A DNA stretch of 53,076 nucleotides from positions 1 to 53,076 of the forward strand of contig BGOK01000016.1 in NCBI GenBank assembly GCA_003569205.1, written 5' to 3'. The DNA comes from Verrucomicrobiota bacterium. GTDB taxonomy: Bacteria > Verrucomicrobiota > Verrucomicrobiia > Opitutales > UBA953. How positions within the stretch are numbered: position 1 is the first letter of the stretch; each line of letters opens with the position of its first letter. The position numbers and the translations under genes are program-made. A model generated the notes under the pieces. It was not told the DNA's origin and did not search any database. It worked only from the letters and a program-made list of their open reading frames with translations. This document shows positions 1 to 8,029 of the stretch, piece after piece.

Positions 1-68
1 TCGATGTCGACGGAATACCCGGGCTTCCGGAGGTTGGCGTAGATGAGGGGGCGTTCGACGGCGGACAT
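1..68 (-). CDS. nuoF: NADH-quinone oxidoreductase subunit F, N-terminal fragment
   Basis: Only the first 22 codons are present; the gene runs off the left edge. The N-terminus (MSAVERPLIYANLRKPGYSV) resembles the start of NuoF, the flavin- and NADH-binding subunit of complex I, where a short 'N-x-x-x-PG-Y' stretch precedes the first helix. It starts 21 bases after the nuoE stop on the same strand, which is the usual nuoE-nuoF order. The identification rests mainly on this position, because the fragment is too short to contain the FMN or NADH motifs. Confidence 0.72.
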   Translation of the reverse strand, partial: MSAVERPLIYANLRKPGYSVDI

Positions 69-89
69 GTCGCTAAGAAGAGTTAGAGA

Positions 90-652
90 TTAACCGTTCC
101 ACTCGGGCGTGCCGAGGACGGGAGTTTTTTGCCCGTAGGTCGGGTCAGTGAGTGTGGCCTTGAGCTGCTGCGTGAAGGCAGCGGCGTCTTCGGGCTTCAC
201 GTTCTCGTGCATCGATCTATCGACGTGAACGACTGGGCCGCAGCCGCAGTCGGCGATGCATTCGACGAACTCGAGGGTGAAGTTGCCATCGGGCGAGGTT
301 TCACCGCGCGCGCAGTTGAGGGATTTCTCGAGCTCGGACATCAGCGCGTAGGAACCGCGGAGGGCGCAGGACAGCGTGCGGCAGACGCGCACGTGGCGGC
401 GGCCAATCGGGCTCTGACGTACATCGGGTAGAACGTCACGACCTCGAGGACCTGCATTGGGGTCACGCCGACGAGCTCGGCGACCCAGGTCATATCCTCT
501 TGGGTGATGTAGCCGCGGTCTTCCTGCACGAGGTGCAGGAGTGGCATCGTCGCGCTACGCTTTTGCGGGTACAGGCCGACGATGGCGGGAGCCTTCGCGA
601 GCGTTTCTGGCGTGAGCGCGCGGGCGGGGGCGGAAGGGGAAGTTTCGTGCAT
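90..652 (-). CDS. nuoE: NADH-quinone oxidoreductase subunit E (frameshifted)
   Basis: This is the 2Fe-2S subunit of the complex I NADH dehydrogenase module, which passes electrons from NADH and FMN in the cytoplasm. The N-terminal part carries the thioredoxin-like helical region ending in VVTFYPMY. The C-terminal part, in another frame, carries the cluster-binding cysteines in VRVCRTLSCALRGS and later in ECIADCGCGP. The two parts join near base 418 if one C is restored, giving the family-typical stretch FYPMYRQSPIGRRHVRVC. Codon 1 at 652 lies just after the nuoD stop (658-660); an ATG at 670 would overlap nuoD. The single lost base is probably a sequencing error because both halves stay conserved. 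If the shift is real, the subunit would lose its iron-sulfur site. Confidence 0.88.
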
Positions 653-657
653 GGTTT

Positions 658-1885
658 TTAGCGGTCGCATTCGCCCATGACGAAGTCGAGCGAACCGAGG
701 ATGGAAGCGATGTCAGTGAGGTAGTTGCCCGGGACAATCACGGGCAGGATCGAGAGCGAGACGAAGCTCGGGCCGCGGATGCGCAGGCGGTAGGGGACGC
801 CGCCGCCATTGGAGACGACGTAGAAGCCCAAGGAGCCCTTCGGGTTTTCAGCTTCAAAGTAGACTTCACCAGCCGGAATCTGCGGACCCTCGGTGACGAT
901 CATGAAGTTCTGGATGAGCTCTTCCATCTTCGTCATGATTTTAGCCTTAGGCGGGAGGAAAATCTTCTTTGCGTCCTCGGCGTACCACGCGCCCCCTGGC
1001 ATAGACTTGCAGGCTTGGCGGAGGATGCGGACGGACTGGCGGACCCTCTTCCATACGAACGAGGTAACGGTCGAAGCAATCGCCCTTGGTGCCCACGGGT
1101 ACATCGAAGTCATACTTCTCGTAGCCCGAGTAAGGCTTGTCCTTACGGAGGTCGAAGCCGACGCCGGAGGCGCGGAGGTTGGGCCCAGTGAGGCCGTAGG
1201 CGAGGGCGAGTTCCTTCGAGATCGGCGCGATACCTTCGGTGCGCTCGAGGAAGATGCCGTTCCGCGTCAGGAGTTTATCCACGTCATCGATGACCTTGAG
1301 GACGCCGTCGCAGAAGACTTCAACCTTCTTGAGCCAGCCTTCGGGGAGATCACGGGTCAGGCCGCCAATCCGCGTGTAGCTCGTGGTGAAACGGGCGCCA
1401 GTGAGCTCTTCGAAGAGCGTGTAGAGCTTTTCGCGCTCATTGAACGTGTACATGAACACCGTCCACGCACCCGTATCCATCGCGTAGACGCCGAGACCCA
1501 GTAAGTGGGACGAAATACGCGCCATCTCGCAGCAGACGACGCGAATCGCTTCGCAACGTTCGGGCATCTTGAGGCCGGCGAGCTTTTCGACGGCAATGGC
1601 GTAGGCAACGTTGTTGGCGAGCGGTGCGAGGTAGTCCAAGCGATCCGTGTACGGCACGAACTGGTTGTAACGTCATGTTCTCAGCGATTTTTTCGTCGCC
1701 GCGGTGCAGGTAGCCGATGACTGGATCGCACTGATGACCTTGTCGCCGTCGAGCTCGAGGCTCAGGCGGAGCACGCCGTGCGTGGCAGGGTGCGATGGAC
1801 CCATGTTCAGGGTCATGTTCTCACCGCGAAGTTCTTCGGCGCGGGCGGCGATATCGCCGAGGGAAATTTCCTTAGTAGTCTTCAC
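658..1885 (-). CDS. nuoD: NADH-quinone oxidoreductase subunit D (three frameshifts)
   Basis: This is the 49-kDa quinone-site subunit of complex I, about 405 residues when repaired. The N-terminus has [14 protein letters not shown], the hallmark of NuoD. The middle carries the helical core ([30 protein letters not shown]). The C-terminus ends with the usual [10 protein letters not shown]. These three parts lie in different frames. The breaks fall near 1733 (one base lost before the [11 protein letters not shown] stretch), near 1672 (one extra T) and near 1047 (one extra G in a G run). GTG at 1883-1885, 12 bases past the nuoC stop, is the likely start. All parts are conserved in sequence and order, so base-calling errors explain the breaks better than decay. 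Confidence 0.9.
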
Positions 1886-1897
1886 GTCGAAAAGGGC

Positions 1898-2485
1898 TTA
1901 GGCCTTGGGCTTCTCCTCGTTCCAAGATTGGTCGAGCGCGCTCGGTTCGCCCTCCGACATCTTGCCGCCCGGCGAGACGAACGGTCCCCCCATCATCGGC
2001 GCGGGTTCGACCGTTTGGCCGGTGACTTCGGCGACATCGGCGGCAGGGAGGGGGACCTCGATGCCCGCGAGTGGGAAATCCTTGCGGAGCGGGTGGTAAG
2101 GATACGCGTCCCACATTAAAATACGACGTGGGTCGGGGTGGCCATCGAAGCGGATGCCGAACATGTCGAACGCTTCGCGCTCGTGCCAGTTCGCACCGGG
2201 GTGGAGGGACGACACGCTCGGGACGGTGTCATGGACGGCGCCGACGTGGAGGCGGACGTATTCCTTATGCGTCGTGCTGAGCAGGTGAATCACCACGCCG
2301 AAGCGCGGTGTGCGGTCCTTCCAGTCGATGCCGCAGAGGTCGGCGAGGAGGTCAAAGCCTTGGGCGTCGCGAAGGAAGCGGACGGTTTCGAGGAGGTCTT
2401 CGCCCGCGACCTGGTAGGTCGGCATGTCCTGGGAGGGGAGGACTTGCGTGCGCGGAAAACGGTCGGTTAGGACGGCGGCTTCCAT
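1898..2485 (-). CDS. nuoC: NADH-quinone oxidoreductase subunit C
   Basis: This is the 30-kDa subunit of the peripheral arm of complex I, 195 residues and uninterrupted. The diagnostic 30-kDa signature is present as WHEREAFDMFGIRFDGHPD, followed by RRILM and, after a short gap, the conserved HPLRKDFPLAG. The C-terminal tail after DFPLAG (about 50 residues, rich in Pro, Gly and Glu) is longer than in minimal NuoC proteins. It is a stand-alone NuoC, not the fused NuoCD found in enterobacteria. It begins two bases after the nuoB stop codon and is followed by nuoD after 12 bases, so the genes are probably cotranscribed. Confidence 0.95.
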   Translation of the reverse strand: MEAAVLTDRFPRTQVLPSQDMPTYQVAGEDLLETVRFLRDAQGFDLLADLCGIDWKDRTPRFGVVIHLLSTTHKEYVRLHVGAVHDTVPSVSSLHPGANWHEREAFDMFGIRFDGHPDPRRILMWDAYPYHPLRKDFPLAGIEVPLPAADVAEVTGQTVEPAPMMGGPFVSPGGKMSEGEPSALDQSWNEEKPKA

Positions 2486-2487
2486 GT

Positions 2488-3020
2488 TCAGCGGACGATC
2501 TTGGTTTCGACGGTACGGCCGCGGAAGGTGCGCTTAAGGGAGCCGCCTTCTTGGCGAATCTTTTCCTGCAGCAACATCATGCCGTCCAGCAACGCTTCGG
2601 GGCGGGGCGGCAACCGGAAATATAAATATCCACCGGGACAATATTATCGACGCCTTGGAGGGTCGCATAGGAGCGGTACATACCGCCGGTCGAAGCGCAG
2701 GCGCCCATGGCGACGACCCACTTGGGTTCGGCCATCTGGTCGTAGATGCGTCGGACGACTTCCGCCATCTTGTAGGTGACGGTGCCGGCGACGATCATGC
2801 AGTCGGCTTGACGAGGGGAGAAGCGCATGACTTCCATGCCGAAACGGGAAATATCGAAGCGGGAACCACCGGCGCCCATGAGCTCGATGGCGCAACAGGC
2901 CAGACCCATCGGCATCGGCCAGACGGAGTTGCTGCGCACCCAGTTCACGACGGCATCGGCGCGGGTCACGATGACTTCGCCCTCTATCTTGCTGTTATAA
3001 CCGAAATCAGATTTGACCAT
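2488..3020 (-). CDS. nuoB: NADH-quinone oxidoreductase subunit B (frameshifted)
   Basis: This subunit holds the N2 4Fe-4S cluster that reduces quinone in complex I. Visible hallmarks are [12 protein letters not shown] with the paired cysteines, [26 protein letters not shown] and DIYISGC, which supply the cluster ligands. The frame breaks right after the last cysteine, near base 2612. Restoring one C in a C run gives [14 protein letters not shown] and continues to a stop at 2488-2490. I chose the ATG at 3018-3020 ([10 protein letters not shown]); an upstream in-frame extension to 3083 has no family similarity. It is the first gene of the operon: the next gene upstream is divergent, and there is no nuoA between them. 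The ~150-base gap to the divergent gene must carry the nuo promoter, but I see no convincing -35/-10 pair. Confidence 0.92.
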
Positions 3021-3167
3021 GGTCGTTTGCCGCAAGTTAGGACAGCCCCCCATGGGAGCAAGAAGGAAGGGCAAAAAGCACATTTTTAACCGAATTTCTC
3101 GGGGTGAGGTTTGACTTGAGACTTTTAACCAGTGGCCAAAGGGGTAGGGATAGTCTCACCCCCAACC

Positions 3168-4064
3168 ATGCCTCGTTTCGCTCTCTTCTTACTAGTCACC
3201 TGCCTAGGGCTCTCGGCGGCCCCCGCCCCCCTCCGCGTCCTGGTCTGGGACGAACGCCAGCCGGAGCAGAAAAAAGGCTACGCGGGAGCCTTCTTGGGCG
3301 ACACCTTGGCGAAGCACCTCTCCGCCCAGCCCGGGCTATCCGTTAAGTCCGTCGGGATGGATGATCCGGACCAGGGTTTGGCGGACGCCACCTTGGCGGC
3401 GACGGATGTCGTGGTCTTCTGGTGCCATCAGCGCCCTTTGCAGCAAAACGACGCGCGCATGGAGGCCCTCGTCCAGCGGGTCATGGCGGGTAAGACGGGG
3501 TTCATCGCCTTACACTCGGCCCACTGGGCGAAGCCGTTCGTGCGGTTGATGCAGGAACGCGCCAAGGCCGATGCCCTCGCCCAAGTGCCGGCGGCGGAAC
3601 GCCCGACGGCGCAATGGACGTACCTTAATGATAAGCCCTATCGCGTGATGCCCAAGAAGGGCGCTGCCCCGACCCCGAATGTGCAAAAGGTCGGCGACGT
3701 CTGGCAGCTGACTTTGCCGCAGTGCGTGTTCCCCACCTACCGCGCGGATGGCGCGCCTTCGCACGTAACGACGCTCTTGCCCGCGCACCCGATTGCGGCC
3801 GGCCTGCCGGCGAAGTGGGATATTCCGCAGACCGAAATGTACGGCGAGCCCTTCTGGGTACCGACGCCTGATAGCGTGATTTTCGAGGAAAAATGGGATA
3901 AAGGTGAGCATTTCCGCAGTGGTGCGCTGTGGAAAGTCGGCCAAGGCGACGTCTTTTATTTCCGTCCTGGGCATGAGACTTATCCCATCTACCGACAGGC
4001 CGAAAACCTGAAGGTCATCGAAAACGCCGTTCGCTGGATGGGCGCTGAAGCCGCGCGTCGATGA
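3168..4064 (+). CDS. secreted ThuA-like domain protein
   Basis: The protein has about 298 residues. A hydrophobic signal peptide (about residues 1-18, MPRFALFLLVTCLGLSAA) precedes a ThuA-like, glutamine-amidotransferase-fold domain. Family features include the early strand LRVLVWDERQPEQ, a G-x-x-G-F-I-A-L-H-S-A-H-W segment (about residues 110-122) and late aromatic stretches (TEMYGEPFWVP, FRPGHETYP). ThuA proteins are linked to sugar utilisation, first described for trehalose, and are abundant in Planctomycetes and Verrucomicrobia carbohydrate loci; the reaction here is unknown. The ATG at 3168 gives a signal peptide, whereas a GTG at 3132 would not. Its stop overlaps the start of the sulfatase gene by four bases (ATGA), so the two are translationally coupled. 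Confidence 0.85.
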   Translation: MPRFALFLLVTCLGLSAAPAPLRVLVWDERQPEQKKGYAGAFLGDTLAKHLSAQPGLSVKSVGMDDPDQGLADATLAATDVVVFWCHQRPLQQNDARMEALVQRVMAGKTGFIALHSAHWAKPFVRLMQERAKADALAQVPAAERPTAQWTYLNDKPYRVMPKKGAAPTPNVQKVGDVWQLTLPQCVFPTYRADGAPSHVTTLLPAHPIAAGLPAKWDIPQTEMYGEPFWVPTPDSVIFEEKWDKGEHFRSGALWKVGQGDVFYFRPGHETYPIYRQAENLKVIENAVRWMGAEAARR

Positions 4065-5700
4065 GAAGTTTACTCGTCCTTTACCTTTCGTTCGTCACGG
4101 CCTGGGCCGCTCCCGCCAGTCGCCCACCGAACGTCCTCGTCATCCTCGTCGATGACCTCGGCTATTCGGACCTCGGTTGCTACGGCGGTGAAATCGCGAC
4201 GCCCAACATCGATCGCTTGGCTGCGGGCGGGGTGCGTTTCGAAAAATCTTATAACTCGGCGCGGTGTTGTCCGACGCGCGCGTCGCTGCTGACTGGCCTC
4301 CATCCGCACGAGGCGGGCATTGGTGATTTCGTCCGCTCTAAGCCAACGCCGAACGCGGGTGAAGCGTACACGGGGCACCTCCTTGCTAGTAACCAGACGC
4401 TCCCAGAACTCCTCGCTGCGCGTGGCTACAGTACGTGGATGGTGGGTAAGTGGCACATGGGTGTGCCCGGCCCCATGGACCGCGGCTTCCAGCATTATTT
4501 TGGCTATAAGGATTTTGGCGCACATTCGGAAGGCCAGTGGAACGCGGCCAAATACGTCCGTCTACCTGCCACTGTAAAGCCAGAGCTTAACTACGAGACC
4601 GGCCGCTTCTACGCCACCGATGTCTTCAACGACTACGCTTGTGAATTTCTGCGCCAGGCCCGGACCGATAAAGCCAAGCCGTGGTTCCTTTACTTAGCGC
4701 ACTCTTCGCCGCACTTCCCGCTGCAGGCGCCGCAAGCCTCGATCGACCGGAACATGGCGACTTATCGTCGTGGCTGGGACGTGCTCCGCACGGAACGCTT
4801 GGAGCGGATGAAGAAACTCGGCCTGGTCCCCGCGACCGCGACCTTACCGCCGCGGGCTCGTGTGCCCGTGGACCGCGAGGACATTGCGAACGGTTATCCA
4901 GGCAACTAAACCCGGCGTGGGAAAGCCTGCCCGCCGATCGCCGCGAAGACCTCGCGCGTCGGATGGCTACCTTCGCCGCCATGGTGGAGCACGTCGATCG
5001 CGGCATCGGTCGCATCCTGACCGACCTCGAAGCCAGTGGCGAGCTGGCGAACACGCTCATCCTTTTCACCAGCGATAACGGTGCCTGCTACGAATGGGGC
5101 CCCTTCGGTTTCGATAGCGCCTCGCGCACGGGTAAGACGACTCTGCATGCGGGCGAACAGCTGGCGCAGATGGGCCAGTCGGGCTCGTTCTCGTCCTATG
5201 GGTCGGGCTGGGCAAATCTCGGTAATACGCCCCTCGCCATGTATAAACACTTCTGCAACGAAGGCGGCATCACTTCGCCGCTCATTGCGCATTGGCCGGC
5301 GGCGTGGCCCGCCCGGAGCGAGTGGATCCGGCCCCCGGCGCACGTCATGGACTTTTTCCCGACCATCGCCGAAGCCACGGGTGCAGTGCGTCCGGTGGAG
5401 ATTGCGGGCGTGAAGCTTAAGCCGCTGTCCGGTGTCTCCCTCGTTCCGTTGATGCGTGGCCTCGCGTGGCCGGAACGGGGCATCCCGACGGCGCATGAAG
5501 GTGCCCGTGGCTATCGCCTCGGTCAGTGGAAAATCGTCTGGGGCAAGCGCCAGGCAGCGCCAGTGCAGTGGCAGTTGTTTGACCTCTCCCAGGACCCCTC
5601 GGAGGAAAACGACCTGGCGGCGAGCCAGCCCGCTAAGACCGCCGAACTCGCGGCGCTATGGAATGCCTGGGCTGATCGGGTCGGCGTCCGGCCGCGTTGA
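4061..5700 (+). CDS. sulfatase (arylsulfatase A family), frameshifted
   Basis: This is a secreted type I sulfatase that would remove sulfate esters from a polysaccharide. After a signal peptide (residues 1-17) come the metal-binding NVLVILVDDLGYSDLG (D31, D32) and the modification motif C69-C-P-T-R-A-S-L-L-T-G, in which C69 would be converted to formylglycine. KWHMG and SPHFP follow. The frame breaks near 4905 (AAC where AAxC is expected), and the C-terminal part resumes with NPAWESLPADRR, LILFTSDNGACYEWG and a typical C-terminal domain ending at 5700. With one base restored the protein is about 546 residues, normal for the family. It needs a formylglycine-generating enzyme or anaerobic maturase, neither of which is in this window. 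Confidence 0.88.
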
Positions 5701-5708
5701 TTTCGCCA

Positions 5709-6903
5709 TGAAGCCATTTGCGCTCCTCCTTTTAGTCTTAGTTTTACCGATGTGTGGTCGTGCCGAACGCCCTTATTTTGGCGCTGAGCCCGGGGCGTTA
5801 GAAAAAGCCAAGCAAGCCATCGCCGCCGGTGACCCGGTGCTCGTCGGGGCCTTGAAAAAACTCAAGCAGGACGCGGAGAAAGCGCTCTTGGTCGCCCCCG
5901 CCTCGGTGACGGAAAAGAAGCAGCTCCCGCCAGCGGCGATGCGCATGATTACATGAGTTTGGCACCGTATTTCTGGCCCGATCCCGCTAAGCCCAAAGGC
6001 TTGCCGTATCTGCGCAAAGACGGCGAAGTGAACCCGGAGTCCCGGGAACTCGCCGCCAATGATACGCTGCGTGTTCGTGCGCTGGCCGCAACGGTGGAAG
6101 CACTCTCGCTCGCTTACTACTTCACGGGCGAGGAAAAGTATGCGACGCACGCTGCCCAGCATCTACGCGTTTGGTTTCTCGCGCCCGCGACCCGGATGAA
6201 TCCGAATCTTAAGTTCGCCCAAGCCGTGCTCGGCGTGAACGACGGACGCGGGACGGGTATCATCGAAGCCCGCGGGTTGGCGGTGTCGGCCGACGCCGCC
6301 ATTCTGCTGCTTGGTTCGAAAGCGTGGACGAAGGACGACCAGACCGCAGTGGAGCGCTGGGGTGACCAGTATTACGAATGGCTTTTACGCAGTAAGAACG
6401 GCCAGGATGAACGGGCTGCTAAGAACAACCACGGCACTTGGTATGACGTGCAGGCCGTGCATTGGGCCCTCGTGCTTAAGCGGACCGAAGAGGCCAAGGG
6501 TTTTCTCGATCAAGCCGGTGTGAAGCGGATCGAAGTGCAGATTGAGCCGGATGGACGGCAGCCCTTGGAACTGAGCCGCACGGCCTCCTTTAGTTACTCG
6601 TGCTTCAACCTCCGTGCCTTGGTCGACCTCGCCTTGCTCGGCCAGCACGCGGGCGTCGACCTGTGGGCCTACCGTTCCAAGGACGGGCGCTCCCTGCGGG
6701 TGGCCTTGGATTATCTGGTGCCCTATTTGGGCAAGCAGCCGAAGCCTTGGCCCGGTCAGCAGATTCATGGCAGTAACCCCGATGAAATCATGCCCGTCCT
6801 CCGTCGGGCCGCCCATGCGACCGGTGCGACCGCTTATGAAGAGCTACTCGCGCAGTATGCGGAAGCGCCGAGTAAGCGATTTCAGTTGGTCGCTCCGCGC
6901 TAA
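5709..6903 (+). CDS. alginate lyase family protein (frameshifted)
   Basis: This is a secreted polysaccharide lyase of the alginate-lyase fold (PF05426-like alpha/alpha toroid), about 398 residues when repaired. It starts with a signal peptide (MKPFALLLLVLVLPMCGRAE). The N-terminal helices break near base 5930, where one C lost from a C run separates them from the remainder. Repair gives the motif PPSGDAHDYMSLAPYFWPDP. The key family motif NNHGTWYDVQ, with the catalytic-region Asn/His, and later SRTASFSYSCFNL are intact. The gene lies eight bases after the sulfatase stop, so ThuA, sulfatase and lyase form a likely operon for a sulfated uronic-acid polymer. Substrate assignment is inference; related lyases also act on glucuronan or other polyuronates. 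Confidence 0.82.
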
Positions 6904-6906
6904 GCG

Positions 6907-7050
6907 TTACTTCGCCCAGCCGAATAGCACGCAGGCACGGTAAAAAAGGTAACCCAGCGTAAGCGTGATGGGAATCGTCAGGACCCAGGCCCAGACGATA
7001 CGGCTGACCAGACCCCACTTCACGGCATCGACATCCGTAACATCAGTCTG
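6907..7050 (-). pseudogene. C-terminal remnant of a PiT-family phosphate transporter
   Basis: On the minus strand, the 47 codons ending at the TAA at 6907-6909 read like the last membrane segment of a PiT inorganic phosphate permease. The fragment begins DVDAVKWGLVSRIVWAWVLT and continues IPITLTLGYLFYRACVLFGW before ending in AK. The 'AVKWG...IVWAWVLTIP' pattern is typical of the PiT C-terminus. An in-frame stop lies immediately upstream at 7051-7053, and no other part of the transporter can be found in any frame beyond it. It is therefore a truncated relic rather than a frameshifted whole gene, and it cannot make a functional permease. It converges on the lyase gene, four bases from its stop. 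Confidence 0.6.
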
Positions 7051-7075
7051 TTACAATTGTTACGATTGTATGACT
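7049..7075. repeat. short tandem 9-base repeats
   Basis: TGTTACAAT at 7049-7057 is followed directly by TGTTACGAT (7058-7066), and then by a weaker third unit TGTATGACT. An inverted copy of the core (CGTAACA) lies at 7036-7042, facing TGTTACG at 7058-7064. This AT-rich stretch sits in the 133-base upstream region of the LpxH-like gene and could be an operator or part of a promoter. No function is established. Confidence 0.4.
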
Positions 7076-7135
7076 GGATATTGGGGGTAAGTCTGTGGTT
7101 TAGGTGTTAATAATCATAATCGTCACCGGATACCT

Positions 7136-7157
7136 ACGGTTTCGCCACGGTTTCGTC
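7136..7157. repeat. 11-base tandem direct repeat upstream of the LpxH-like gene
   Basis: ACGGTTTCGCC (7136-7146) is followed directly by ACGGTTTCGTC (7147-7157), with one mismatch and an 11-base period. The repeat ends 26 bases before the start codon at 7184. An 11-base direct-repeat period is seen in response-regulator sites such as Pho boxes, but these bases do not match a known consensus, so the role is a guess. Confidence 0.4.
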
Positions 7158-7183
7158 ACCCAACGCTGGCATGATTCGATTCC

Positions 7184-8029
7184 ATGGAAGAAACACTACG
7201 TCCGTTGAGCGCCAAGGTCCATTTCCGCACCCTCGTGTTGTCGGATCTCCACCTCGGCACCAAGGACGCCCAAGCCCGCGAGTTACTCGAGGTCTTACGC
7301 GGTATCCGTTGCGATAAACTCATCCTCAACGGTGACATCGTCGATCTCTGGTCCTTGCAGCGCAAGAATCACTGGGGCCCGGCGCACACCGCCGTGGTCC
7401 GTCGCATTCTCAAGATGGCGGAAAAGGATGGCACGCGCGTCGTCTACTTGCGCGGTAACCATGACGACTTTATTCGCCGCTTGATTCCGCTGAGCCTCGA
7501 TCGCATCGAACTTGCCGAAGAGCACCTGCATGAGACCGCCGATGGAAAGCGCTTCCTCTGCATCCATGGCGACGCCTTCGACACAGTCATGGCGAAGATG
7601 CGGTGGTTGGCCGTCATCGGGGACATCAGCTACCAGCTCCTGCTCGACCTGAACCGTTTCTATAACCGCTGGCGCGCCTGGCGCGGCAAAGAGTACTTCT
7701 CCCTCTCGCAGGCGATCAAGGGTCGCGTGAAGTCGGCGGTCAGTTTCATCTCTAGTTTCGAAGACCACCTGCAGGCCTTGGCCCGTCGGCGCGGCTGCGA
7801 TGGCGTGATGTGCGGTCACATCCACAAGGCCGAAGACCGGATGATCGGCGAGATGCGTTACCTAAACTCCGGTGATTGGGTCGAGTCCTTGACTGCCATC
7901 GTCGAAGAAGCCGATGGTCGCCTCCGCGTCGTGGACCGCGCGGAATTGCGTACTTTGATTGCCGCCCAGCGTGCGGCCTACGAGGCGGGTGCCTATCCCG
8001 AAGCGAGCCGCGTGCCGGCCGTTGCCTAA
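7184..8029 (+). CDS. LpxH-like UDP-2,3-diacylglucosamine diphosphatase family metallophosphoesterase
   Basis: A cytoplasmic or membrane-peripheral calcineurin-like phosphoesterase of 281 residues. All metal-binding motifs are present: SDLHLG (D21, H23), NGDIVD (D51), RGNHDD (N92, H93), CIHGD (H128) and CGHIHK (H212, H214). The order and the helical insertion at about residues 135-190 (aromatic and basic, likely membrane-contacting) match the COG2908 family, which includes LpxH of lipid A synthesis. At 281 residues it is longer than E. coli LpxH (240). Many such proteins outside Proteobacteria are LpxH-like without proven activity on UDP-diacylglucosamine. Its stop overlaps the start of the glycosyltransferase gene (TAATG), suggesting a shared role in glycolipid metabolism. 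Confidence 0.82.
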   Translation: MEETLRPLSAKVHFRTLVLSDLHLGTKDAQARELLEVLRGIRCDKLILNGDIVDLWSLQRKNHWGPAHTAVVRRILKMAEKDGTRVVYLRGNHDDFIRRLIPLSLDRIELAEEHLHETADGKRFLCIHGDAFDTVMAKMRWLAVIGDISYQLLLDLNRFYNRWRAWRGKEYFSLSQAIKGRVKSAVSFISSFEDHLQALARRRGCDGVMCGHIHKAEDRMIGEMRYLNSGDWVESLTAIVEEADGRLRVVDRAELRTLIAAQRAAYEAGAYPEASRVPAVA

